Positions 7,066 to 14,697 of a stretch of 48,846 nt of DNA are shown one piece after another. A model generated the notes under the pieces. The model worked only from the letters and a program-made list of their open reading frames with translations. It did not search any database and was not told where the DNA came from. This DNA is from Acidobacteriaceae bacterium (lineage in GTDB: Bacteria > Acidobacteriota > Terriglobia > Terriglobales > Acidobacteriaceae). The position numbers were made by a program, and so were the translations under genes. The stretch lies in NCBI GenBank assembly GCA_003151155.1, contig PLWX01000107.1, positions 1-48,846 of the forward strand. Reading direction: 5' to 3'. Positions within the stretch are counted from its first letter, which is position 1. Each line of letters opens with the position of its first letter.

Positions 7066-8153
7066 GTCGTTACGTTTCCTTTCGCGACTTCGACTGGTTC
7101 CTGCTGCTCTTCGTGCTGCTGATTTGTGGGCTCGGAGTGATGGAGATTTATAGCGCGACCTATGGGACGAAGTTCCAGGGCGCGCATGTGAAGCAGGTGT
7201 ATTGGATCGTCGGCGGGGTGATTGCGATGTTCCTGCTGAGCCTGCTGAATTATCACGTGCTGCTAGGAAATGCGCACTGGATGTACGTGGTTGCGCTGGC
7301 TTCGTTGATCGCGGTGCGAATATTCGGCAAGAAATACCTGGGCGCGCGACGGTGGATCCAGATCGGACCGAATCACTTTCAGCCTTCCGAGTGGGTGAAG
7401 CTGATCTTGATTCTCGCGGTGGCGAAGTATTTTGCGGAAGAGAGATCGAGTGAGGCGAGTGGCAGCGACATCGTAAAAGTCGGATTGATGGTAGGGCTAC
7501 CCTTCCTGATGGTGCTGGCGCAGCCGGACCTTGGAACCGCGCTCACCTATCTTCCGGTCGCGATCATGGGATTCTTTCTTGGCGGAATGAAAGTGAAACA
7601 CGCGGCGGTGATCCTGGTGTGCCTGGCGCTGGTGATGCCGGTGGCATGGTTCAAGGTATTGAAGCCGTACCAAAGGGATCGATTGACGAGCTTTATGGAT
7701 CCGGAGGCGGATCCGCAGAAGAAGGGGTACCAAGTTCTACAATCCCTGGTGGCGGTGGGATCGGGTGGTTTGACGGGCAAGGGAATACGGCAAGGCTCGC
7801 AAACACAGGGGTCTTTCCTGCCCATTCCGCAGACCGATTTTATTTTCGCGGCATTCTCGGAAGAGCATGGATTTCTGGGTGCTATCTTCCTGTTACTGCT
7901 ATACTTTGTTGTGCTGATGCGGTTGATTCATGACGCACAGACGGCGCCCGACAGGGCGGGAACGTTCATCGTGATGGGAGTCGTGGCGATTTTGGCCTTC
8001 CACATCCTGGTGAACGTGGGCATGGTGGTTGGATTCATGCCCGTAACCGGGATTCCTTTGCCATTAATGAGTTATGGCGGGTCTTCCGTGCTGTTCATGT
8101 TTCTGGCGATGGGAATCGTGATGAACGTTCGCATGCGCCGGTTCGTGAACTAA
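7062..8153 (+). CDS. rodA: Peptidoglycan glycosyltransferase RodA (SEDS family)
   Basis: A 363-residue polytopic SEDS protein that polymerises glycan strands from lipid II with PBP2. Recognisable family segments are DWFLLLFVLLICGLGVMEIYSA at the first helix, the motif GARRWIQIGPNHFQPSEWVKL, QPDLGTAL, the long periplasmic loop ending at PQTDFIFAAFSEEHG, and the terminal PLPLMSYGGSS. The GTG start at 7062 overlaps the mrdA TGA (GTGA). A strong SD-like GAGGTGA lies inside the end of mrdA, so the two proteins are translationally coupled and made in matched amounts. No terminator is seen after the stop; a 469-bp non-coding stretch separates it from the RNase gene. Confidence 0.95.
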   Translation: MSRYVSFRDFDWFLLLFVLLICGLGVMEIYSATYGTKFQGAHVKQVYWIVGGVIAMFLLSLLNYHVLLGNAHWMYVVALASLIAVRIFGKKYLGARRWIQIGPNHFQPSEWVKLILILAVAKYFAEERSSEASGSDIVKVGLMVGLPFLMVLAQPDLGTALTYLPVAIMGFFLGGMKVKHAAVILVCLALVMPVAWFKVLKPYQRDRLTSFMDPEADPQKKGYQVLQSLVAVGSGGLTGKGIRQGSQTQGSFLPIPQTDFIFAAFSEEHGFLGAIFLLLLYFVVLMRLIHDAQTAPDRAGTFIVMGVVAILAFHILVNVGMVVGFMPVTGIPLPLMSYGGSSVLFMFLAMGIVMNVRMRRFVN

Positions 8154-8622
8154 CAGTTCCGATGGACTGACTCGGGACTGGATGTAGTGAGAAGCCACTG
8201 GCAGATAGCCGGGGCGGATATAAACGAAGCTGGACCGGGCCGCTCCCGGCAAGGCGTCCCCAAAACTGGGTCGATGCGTTGGAAAAGGCGGAACAAGATG
8301 CGTTGAGCCCTGACGACAAACGAGGGCAAACCCGGAGCGATGAAAGTCGCCGGACAGGATTGATTAAGCGCTGCTGTTTGGGCGGGTAACGGCCCCTTCC
8401 AGAACTTGGACGGAGAGAGCGGTCACAACCCCGGCACTGGCGTTGACGTTTTGGTGAATAAGAATCCAACTGGATTGCTGAATCTATGGAGCCCGCCGGA
8501 GAATGCGGAGAACGCATTAGTACGCCCGCCGGATCCATCACCAGACTTCCTGTACGACGATAGACTTCGCGTCCGGTAAGACTGCACTTCCTGAACGAGG
8601 GAGGCGGTCGCCGGAGAAGTCA
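8154..8622 (+). other. Long non-coding leader upstream of RNase E/G
   Basis: No ORF with coding character. There are many potential hairpins: AGTG/CACT near 8186-8200, CCGGG/CCCGG near 8236-8250, a GCGA/TCGC stem flanked by CCGG in about 8330-8357, and AATGCG-GAGAA-CGCATT at 8502-8518. The word GCCCGCCGGA occurs twice (8491-8500, 8524-8533). A GGAG at 8613-8616 gives the ribosome site for the ATG at 8623. It may be a regulatory 5' UTR, as known for E. coli rne, or the end of the rodA transcript. Confidence 0.5.
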
Positions 8623-11600
8623 ATGACGAAAGAACTGTACGTTTCTTCCAATCCCCACGAAACCCGTGTGGCCCTAGCGGAAGATGATCAGCTCGCGGAA
8701 ATTTTCTACGAACGCGAGAACGAATACACTCTAGCAGGATCTATTTACAAAGGCCGCGTCACCCGCGTGCTTCCAGGAATGCAATCGGCATTCGTGGATA
8801 TCGGGCTGGAACGCGACGCATTTCTCTATGTCTCGGACTTTCTCGATCTGCAGGATGAGGAAGACGAGGATTTTGAAGTTGCGGTGAAGACCAACGGGGT
8901 GAGCGACACCACCCAGCAGCGCCCGGAGAGGCAAGAGCGGCCGGAGCGAAAAGAACATCGGCGGGACCATCGCAACGATCGGCCGCGTCCGGAGGAAAAT
9001 CGTCCGCCGGTGGAATCGCAGGCACCCACGGCTGTGTTTGAAGGCGGATATAGCGATGCTGAAGAGAGTGAAGAAGTCAGTGCGGAGTCGCTAGCGAGCG
9101 CGGCAGATAGCCTTGGTGGCGAGGAAGCGCAAGAGGGCGAAGAAGGCGCGCGTCGTTGGAAAGGACGGCGTCGCCGCAGAGGCGGACGTCGCGGACGCAA
9201 TGGCGAACGCTTTGAACGCACGGATAGCCAGCAACAAGCGGCAGCAGCCTCCGAGCGGGAGCCTGAGGTGCCGGCAGAAGAGCCGGTGGCACAGGAGCCG
9301 GTGCAGCGCGAAGAGCACGCACCGCGCCAGGGTCGTGAAGAACGGCAACCGCGTTACGAACGCGAGGAGCGTCCACGACGGGATCGTGAGGAGCGCGAAT
9401 CGTATGGACCGCCGGCGGGCTATCAGCCGATCATTCTGCCGGGCGAGTCGTTGTCGAAGTATCGGAATCGTCCGCAACCTGCAGCGACTGTAGAAGCGCC
9501 AGAAACACATGCGGCGGTGCAGGATGAGCACACCCACCTAGACCAGCATGTTGCTTCACATCACCAGGAGTCGGAGAGTGACCGTGAGGCCGAGGCGATC
9601 GTAGCGGCAGCGTTCGACCGCGTTTCGCCGGAAGTACACGAGACAGCGTCACCCGCGGCAGTCGAAGAAGTTCACGAAGAGAAACATGAGCACGACGAGG
9701 AGCCGACGGAAGGCTTCGCGGAATTGCGCGCGCCCCGCCAGGTTGCGGAGATGCGGCATGATCCCGCGATAGAAGTTTACGAAGAAGCCACCGTAGAGGA
9801 ACTCGAAGAAGAAGAGGAAGTGGAAGAGGCGGAGCACGTAGAGCAAGTAAGCGCGCAGGCCGCGTTCACCGGGGCACCTCAAGAAGAAGAGATCCAGGAA
9901 GAACAGGCGAGCGATGAAATCGGCGAGGAGTTGGAAGAAGAGCACGCCGAGCATCGAGGATACGGTCACGTGCGGGAGTACGACCGTCCGCAGCAGGTCC
10001 TGCCGGATACTGCGCCGGAAGGGAAGACGCTGGAGCACGAGGTGTTCGACGGCGAAGAAGCTTCCGACGCCGTGCAACTTGGGCAGGATGATTCTGCCGA
10101 GTCGGACATGGAACTGGAAGAAGAGACGATGGAGGCTTCGGGTAACGACGTGGCCGGGCGCTGGATTCCGCAGGTCGCCGACATTGAGGAAGACATTCAC
10201 GATCACGAGGTAGAGGACTTCGAGTATTCCAACGGAGACGCTGCCGAAGTGGTTGAAGGCGAATTAGCCGAAGACGAAGGTGAAGAAGAAGAGGGTGGCG
10301 AAGAAGAGGACGAGGGCGCGGTGTCGACCGAACCGGGAGCTCCTGCGAAGCGTCGCTTCGATCGTGGTCGCCGAGGGCGTCGTGGACGCAATGGCGAACG
10401 CGGTGGTGGTGGGCCGCGGATGAAGAATATGCAGGCGCGGAACACGCCACTGATTTCCGACCTTCTGAAGGAAGGGCAGGAAATCCTGGTGCAGATCGCG
10501 AAGGAGCCGATCGGGAAGAAGGGCGCCCGCATCACCAGTCACATCGCACTGCCGGGACGCTTCCTCGTCTATATGCCGACGGTAAATCACGTCGGGGTGT
10601 CGCGGAAGATCGCGTCGGAAGAAGAGCGCCAACGGTTGAAGCGCATCGTGACCAGCGAACGCGAGAACGGGCACGGTGGATTCATCGTGCGGACCGCAGC
10701 CGCTAACGTGAAGGAAGACGAACTGCGCGGCGATATCCGCTTCCTCAAGCACCTGTGGAGCGAGATCAAGGCGCGATCGGAGAAGAGCAAGTCTCCAGCG
10801 TTGATCTACCACGATCTCAATCTTGTGGAGCGCGTGTTGCGCGACCAGGTGACCTCGGACTTCACCACGATCTGGGTTGATAACGAACAGGAATACGAGC
10901 GCGTGTTGCGCTTTGCCAGCCGCTTCCAGCCATCGCTGGTGCGGAGGATCAAGCTCTATACCAAGAACACGCCGCTGTTCGAACAGTTCAACATCCAGGA
11001 AGAGATCAACAAGGCGCTGAAGGCGAAAGTGTGGTTGAAGAGCGGTGGATACATCGTGATCAACCAGACGGAAGCGTTGGTGGCGATCGATATCAACACG
11101 GGTAAATATGTCGGCAAGACGACGCGCTTAGAAGACACGATCGTGAAGACGAACGTGGATGCGATCAAGGAAATCGTGCGGCAGATACGTTTGCGCGATC
11201 TTGGCGGCATCATCGTGATCGACTTCATCGACATGGATGAGCGCAAGAACCGGCAAAAGGTGATGGCTGCGCTGGAAGAAGCGTTGAAGTCGGACCGTGC
11301 GCCATCGAAGGTTCTCCAGTTTAACGATTTCGGTTTGGTTGCGATTACGCGTAAGCGCGTCAAGCAATCGCTGGAACGTACGCTGGGAACTCCGTGTTCG
11401 TATTGCGAGGCGACAGGCTTCGTGAAGTCGGTGCCGACGATGTGCAGCGAGATCTACACCGAAGTTCGCAAACTCGCGAAACATCTCGATGGAAAAGATG
11501 TGACGGTGCGGGTGAATCCGGAAGTGGCGAAAGCGCTGAAGGAAAATAACGGCAAACTGGTGCAGGAGTTCGAGGAACTCACGGGCAAAACGGTGCTGGT

Positions 11601-11646
11601 GAAGAGCGATCCCACGATGCACCAAGAGCACTTCGACATCAATTAA
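8623..11646 (+). CDS. rng: Ribonuclease E/G family endoribonuclease with large S1-domain insertion
   Basis: An endoribonuclease for rRNA maturation and mRNA decay, expected in the cytoplasm. The N-terminus (1-76) is the start of the S1 fold (AGSIYKGRVTRVLPGMQSAFVDIGLERDAFLYVSD). The fold then breaks off and resumes only near residue 613 (LLKEGQEILVQIAKEPIGKKGARIT). In between is a ~530-residue Glu-rich low-complexity insertion with two Arg-rich patches (177-197 and 576-603). The 5'-sensor and DNase I-like catalytic parts are intact: VAIDINTG with D823, and IIVIDFIDMDERKNR with D867, for the metal ion. The Zn-link Cys pair is C925-S-Y-C928. There is no C-terminal degradosome scaffold. At 1007 residues it is about twice RNase G. 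An SD (GGAG) supports the ATG. A strong terminator follows. Either rne or rng naming is defensible. Confidence 0.93.
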   Translation: MTKELYVSSNPHETRVALAEDDQLAEIFYERENEYTLAGSIYKGRVTRVLPGMQSAFVDIGLERDAFLYVSDFLDLQDEEDEDFEVAVKTNGVSDTTQQRPERQERPERKEHRRDHRNDRPRPEENRPPVESQAPTAVFEGGYSDAEESEEVSAESLASAADSLGGEEAQEGEEGARRWKGRRRRRGGRRGRNGERFERTDSQQQAAAASEREPEVPAEEPVAQEPVQREEHAPRQGREERQPRYEREERPRRDREERESYGPPAGYQPIILPGESLSKYRNRPQPAATVEAPETHAAVQDEHTHLDQHVASHHQESESDREAEAIVAAAFDRVSPEVHETASPAAVEEVHEEKHEHDEEPTEGFAELRAPRQVAEMRHDPAIEVYEEATVEELEEEEEVEEAEHVEQVSAQAAFTGAPQEEEIQEEQASDEIGEELEEEHAEHRGYGHVREYDRPQQVLPDTAPEGKTLEHEVFDGEEASDAVQLGQDDSAESDMELEEETMEASGNDVAGRWIPQVADIEEDIHDHEVEDFEYSNGDAAEVVEGELAEDEGEEEEGGEEEDEGAVSTEPGAPAKRRFDRGRRGRRGRNGERGGGGPRMKNMQARNTPLISDLLKEGQEILVQIAKEPIGKKGARITSHIALPGRFLVYMPTVNHVGVSRKIASEEERQRLKRIVTSERENGHGGFIVRTAAANVKEDELRGDIRFLKHLWSEIKARSEKSKSPALIYHDLNLVERVLRDQVTSDFTTIWVDNEQEYERVLRFASRFQPSLVRRIKLYTKNTPLFEQFNIQEEINKALKAKVWLKSGGYIVINQTEALVAIDINTGKYVGKTTRLEDTIVKTNVDAIKEIVRQIRLRDLGGIIVIDFIDMDERKNRQKVMAALEEALKSDRAPSKVLQFNDFGLVAITRKRVKQSLERTLGTPCSYCEATGFVKSVPTMCSEIYTEVRKLAKHLDGKDVTVRVNPEVAKALKENNGKLVQEFEELTGKTVLVKSDPTMHQEHFDIN
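9187..9210 (+). repeat. In-frame 24-bp repeat encoding RRGRNGER, copy 1
   Basis: Matches 10378-10401 at 23 of 24 bases in the same reading frame of the RNase gene. Both copies lie in Arg-rich patches at the two ends of the acidic insertion. Confidence 0.8.
10378..10401 (+). repeat. In-frame 24-bp repeat encoding RRGRNGER, copy 2
   Basis: Second copy of the 9187-9210 element, ending the acidic insertion just before the S1 fold resumes. Confidence 0.8.
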
Positions 11647-11665
11647 AGCGCTCCGGATTCGGTGC

Positions 11666-11698
11666 AAAAACCGGGCCTTCGGGCCCGGTTTTTCCTGG
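11666..11698 (+). terminator. Rho-independent terminator after RNase E/G
   Basis: A perfect 12-bp stem AAAAACCGGGCC / GGCCCGGTTTTT with a TTCG tetraloop (11666-11693); the descending arm ends in T5. It lies 19 bp past the stop codon. Confidence 0.93.
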
Positions 11699-12173
11699 TC
11701 GCGAGGACCTTAATCCACGTACCTAGGTCGCCATATTTGCACCAAAAGTGGGCATCCAAAGCTGACGGAGATACCCGGAGGAAAACCGGAAGACTACCGA
11801 AGTTTTAAGGGCCAAACCCAAATAAAAGCAGTATCACGAAGGGGTTTGGTACCTCCGTAACGTCACCTACGACCTTAGTCTGGGCTGAGAGTCTTTTCGG
11901 AACCGAACTCGCCACTGCCCATATATATTGTGGCCATATTGTCTCTGATATACATTAAGTTGTGCTTTTCGTTTTGGGAAATCCTAAGTAGCTGAAGGAT
12001 TCCGTCCCGCGGAGGGCGGAAGATTGTCTTGACACCCTCCCTCTTAACCCTGCTATAAACAGCAACAACGAACCCCCCCGAGATTCAGAGCAGTCGTATT
12101 TGTACAGACGACCAGAACAAGCCCTCGTCGTAGGAGCGTTTGTGGCGGTGTCTGCAACAAGAGGCTAAACACG
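11699..12173 (+). other. 475-bp intergenic region before the pil operon
   Basis: No gene. It includes a possible folded element: ACGGAG (11765-11770) with CTCCGT (11853-11858), enclosing CCAAACCC (11812-11819) with GGGTTTGG (11842-11849) and a small CCGG/CCGG hairpin. An AT-richer stretch follows (11915-11990), then the pil promoter at 12029-12059. Confidence 0.5.
12029..12059 (+). promoter_or_regulatory. Sigma-70-type promoter of the HTH-pilMNOPQ operon
   Basis: Perfect -35 TTGACA (12029-12034), 19-bp spacer, extended -10 TGCTATAAA (TG at 12051-12052, TATAAA 12054-12059). It lies about 115 bp ahead of the first ORF and downstream of the rng terminator. The spacing is slightly long but is compensated by the extended -10. 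Confidence 0.7.
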
Positions 12174-12410
12174 ATGGTCGATTCCCCAGAAGTGATGAAC
12201 ATCCGCCAGGCCTCCGAGTACCTGGGGGTGAGTCCGGACACGCTTTACAAGTACGTATCGGAAGAGCGGATTCCGGCATTCAAGCTGGGCAATCGCTGGA
12301 AGTTCAAGAAGACGATTTTAGATTCGTGGATGGAACGCAAGAGCAGTGTGGGCGAAGGTCGCGACAGAAAGAAACCCAAGTCTGCCAAGGCAGCGGCGGG
12401 CGGACAGTAG
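12174..12410 (+). CDS. Small helix-turn-helix (excisionase/MerR-like) DNA-binding protein
   Basis: A 78-residue protein with a single winged-helix of the excisionase / HTH_17 type. The recognisable core is MNIRQASEYLGVSPDTLYKYVSEERIPAFKLGNRWKF, in which the conserved order is helix, GVS turn, recognition helix and the basic wing with a G-N-R-W-K-F strand. The tail (about 55-78) is Lys/Arg/Ala-rich and probably disordered. The ATG at 12174 is used. It is the first gene after the pil promoter and only 12 bp upstream of pilM, so it is co-transcribed with the pilus genes. No integrase is nearby, so a phage excisionase role is unlikely. A regulator of the operon, similar to BldC-like small regulators, is an inference. 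I know of no established function for it. Confidence 0.85.
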   Translation: MVDSPEVMNIRQASEYLGVSPDTLYKYVSEERIPAFKLGNRWKFKKTILDSWMERKSSVGEGRDRKKPKSAKAAAGGQ

Positions 12411-12422
12411 AAGGCGGGGCGC

Positions 12423-13475
12423 ATGTTTGGAATCGGAGCAGCAAAAAGCATAGTCGGCCTGGACATTGGATCCAGCAGCATCAAGGCCGTAGAGCTGAAG
12501 AAGTCACGGAACGGCGTAGAAGTGGCGCACATGGCGATGGAGCCGCTTTCGTCCGATATCGTGGTCGACTCGATGATTGTGGACAGTGGCAGCGTGGCCA
12601 GCGCAATCACGAAGATTTTTACCGAGAGCGGCATCAAGACGCGCGCGGTGGCAACGTCAGTCAGCGGTCATTCGGTGATCGTGAAGCGCATTCCGATGTC
12701 GTCGATGAGCGACCAGGAACTGGCGGGCGTGATCCAGACGGAAGCCGCGCAGCATATTCCGTTCGATATTTCGGATGTCAGCATTGACTACCAGATCCTG
12801 AACGACAACGGTGGCGCGACGATGGACGTGCTGCTGGTGGCGGTGAAGAAAGACAAGATTCTGAATTACACGAACGTACTTTCGCTGGCAGGGAAGTCGC
12901 CGGCGGTAGTCGATATCGACGCGTTCGCACTGCAGAATTGCTACGAATACAACTACCAGCCGGGTCCGGGAGCAACCGTCGCGTTGTTAAACCTGGGCGC
13001 GAGCGTAATGAACATCAACATCGTGAAGGGCGCGACGCCGCTGTTCACGCGCGATGTCAGCGTGGGCGGGCACCAGTACACCGACTCGCTGCAGAAAGAA
13101 CTCGACCTGAGCTTTGACGACGCTGAATCGTTAAAGCTGGGCAACAAAGTCGGCACCGTCAGCGAAGATGCAAAGATGCCGATCCTGCAGCAGGTGACGG
13201 AAATCATCGTGCTGGAAATTCAAAAGACGTTCGACTTCTTCCGCGCGACCGCGCCGGGAGAGCACATCGAGCGAATCTACCTGGCGGGTGGTTCGTCGCA
13301 GGTACCGGGGCTGATCGAGGGTTTGCGACAAGAGTTCTCGCTGCCGGTAGAGATCCTGAATCCGTTTCAAAGAATTGAGCCGCCTCTTGGCACGGGCGCG
13401 GACCTGGCGGACAAGAACGCAGGCCAGATGGCAGTCGCCGTGGGACTCGCCCTAAGGAGTTTTGACGAGCTATGA
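12423..13475 (+). CDS. pilM: Type IV pilus assembly protein PilM
   Basis: An actin/FtsA-like cytoplasmic protein that binds the N-terminus of PilN and links the inner-membrane alignment complex to the motor. The nucleotide-binding fold starts with VGLDIGSSSIKAVELKK (phosphate-1). It shows the SHS2/1C region (SVSGHSVIVKRIPM, AGVIQTEAAQHIPFD), phosphate-2 type VALLNLGASVMNINIV, and the adenosine motif IYLAGGSSQVPGLIEGL. The length of 350 residues is normal. The start at 12423 has the purine-rich AAGGCGGGG as SD. Its last codons overlap pilN (ATGA at 13472-13475). It is first in the contiguous pilMNOPQ set; the pilus motor and pilin genes are not in this window. Confidence 0.95.
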   Translation: MFGIGAAKSIVGLDIGSSSIKAVELKKSRNGVEVAHMAMEPLSSDIVVDSMIVDSGSVASAITKIFTESGIKTRAVATSVSGHSVIVKRIPMSSMSDQELAGVIQTEAAQHIPFDISDVSIDYQILNDNGGATMDVLLVAVKKDKILNYTNVLSLAGKSPAVVDIDAFALQNCYEYNYQPGPGATVALLNLGASVMNINIVKGATPLFTRDVSVGGHQYTDSLQKELDLSFDDAESLKLGNKVGTVSEDAKMPILQQVTEIIVLEIQKTFDFFRATAPGEHIERIYLAGGSSQVPGLIEGLRQEFSLPVEILNPFQRIEPPLGTGADLADKNAGQMAVAVGLALRSFDEL

Positions 13476-14050
13476 TCAAGATCAACTTACTTGGCACTCC
13501 AAGTTCAAAACACGGCAAAGCCGCCGCAATGACGGTGATGCCGACGGATGGACCAAGCCCCCTGTTCGCAGTATTTGTGGTACTGGTGCTTGCCGGACTC
13601 GGCAACGGCGCCTGGTACTTCATGCTGGATAAGAAAGCGAAAGATGTCCAGCAGCAGATTTCGGTAGCCGATCAGACACAGAAACGGCTCGCGCAAGTGA
13701 AGGCAGCCTATCTCGAAAAACAACGCCAGGCAGATCTCTACAAGCGCCGGGTGGATGTGATCGATCAATTACGCGCCAACCAGAAGGGCCCAGCGAACCT
13801 GCTGGCAACCGTGGGCGATACCGTGAACACGACGGAAGCCGTATGGCTTTCGAAGATGAACGATACCGGCGCCAATATCGAATTGAATGGAACTGCGCTC
13901 AGCAACAACGCGGTCGCGAACCTGATTGCAAACCTGAGAAAGACAGGCCTGTTCAAGACGGTTGAGATCAAAGAAACGGTACAGGACGCGTCGGTGAAGG
14001 ACTACCAGGCGTTCAATTTCACGCTTACCTGCGAGAAAGACAAATCCTAG
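13472..14050 (+). CDS. pilN: Type IV pilus assembly protein PilN
   Basis: A 192-residue bitopic inner-membrane protein. The extreme N-terminus MIKINLLG is the hallmark by which PilN binds PilM (family consensus is I-N-L-L). A basic stretch and one membrane helix follow (about 28-50). The periplasmic part begins with a coiled-coil region (QQQISVADQTQKRLAQVKAAYLEKQ) and continues into a ferredoxin-like fold with the pattern VWLSKM...ANIELNGTALSNNAVANLI. It heterodimerises with PilO in known systems. Start codon ATG overlaps the pilM stop by 4 bp, which supports translational coupling. The pilO start lies 14 bp beyond its TAG. Confidence 0.92.
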   Translation: MIKINLLGTPSSKHGKAAAMTVMPTDGPSPLFAVFVVLVLAGLGNGAWYFMLDKKAKDVQQQISVADQTQKRLAQVKAAYLEKQRQADLYKRRVDVIDQLRANQKGPANLLATVGDTVNTTEAVWLSKMNDTGANIELNGTALSNNAVANLIANLRKTGLFKTVEIKETVQDASVKDYQAFNFTLTCEKDKS

Positions 14051-14064
14051 GTCGGAGCATATTT

Positions 14065-14688
14065 ATGGGAAACTTTGGCGAAATGCGACCGATAGCGCAG
14101 TGGACGATCATCATCGGCGTGGCCGTTGCGATCACGGCAGGCATGTACATGTTCGTGTACAAGGGCATGGACGAAGCGAATCACAAGAACCTGCAAGTAC
14201 TCGCGGATAAGAACGCGGAAATCGAGCAGCTCAAGCCGTACGAGACAAAACTTCCGGACCTGCTGGCACAGATTGAGTCGTTGAAACAGCAGATGGAGAT
14301 CCAGAAGAAGATTGTTCCGGACGAAAAAGAAGCGGACAAGTTCATCCACCTGATGCAAGACACGGCAGCGGGTTCCGGCGTAGAGATTCGACGCTACACC
14401 TCGAAGGCACCTGCGACGAAAGAGTTCTATACGGAAGTTCCGTTCGACATGGAAGTCGATGGACCGTATTACTCGATGCTGAACTTCTTTGAACGCACTT
14501 CGAAGCTGGAGCGGATCGTGAACGTGAACGGTCTGGCGATGGGTGCAATCAAGTCGGGCAAGACGAACACCGGAAAATACGATTACGCGCCGAACGAGAG
14601 CGTGGTTGCAACCTGCACCGCGAGCACGTTCTTCAGTCACGATACAGCTCCCACTCCCGCTCCAGCTGCAAAGCCGGCGGCGAAGTAA
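14065..14688 (+). CDS. pilO: Type IV pilus assembly protein PilO
   Basis: A 207-residue inner-membrane protein and partner of PilN. It has a short cytoplasmic start, one membrane helix (about 12-31), a coiled-coil stretch (LADKNAEIEQLKPYETKLPDLLAQIESLKQQ as charged heptads, about 48-80), and then the periplasmic ferredoxin-like domain. The characteristic PilO pattern there is VPDEKEADKFIHLMQDTAAGSGVEIRRY with later F-Y-T-E-V-P-F. The C-terminal 20 residues are Pro/Ala/Lys-rich. A GGAG lies shortly before the ATG at 14065. The pilP ATG begins 10 bp after the stop. Assignment is firm from order and fold pattern. Confidence 0.93.
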   Translation: MGNFGEMRPIAQWTIIIGVAVAITAGMYMFVYKGMDEANHKNLQVLADKNAEIEQLKPYETKLPDLLAQIESLKQQMEIQKKIVPDEKEADKFIHLMQDTAAGSGVEIRRYTSKAPATKEFYTEVPFDMEVDGPYYSMLNFFERTSKLERIVNVNGLAMGAIKSGKTNTGKYDYAPNESVVATCTASTFFSHDTAPTPAPAAKPAAK

Positions 14689-14697
14689 GAGGCCAAC

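Noticed and set aside
8095-8541. 148-codon minus-strand ORF in the rodA-rng gap
   Set aside because: Ser/Arg/Pro-rich, no recognisable motif, no ribosome site.
8154-8622. RNase P RNA, tmRNA or another standard RNA gene in the rng leader
   Set aside because: None of the universal core motifs of these RNAs could be found; AGGGCAAACCC near 8323 resembles a GEMM word but the rest of that motif is missing.
11740-11870. Possible c-di-GMP (GEMM-I) riboswitch for the pil operon
   Set aside because: The diagnostic GGCAAACC, tetraloop receptor and GACGCAAAGCC blocks are not present in order, and the probable promoter lies downstream of this stretch.
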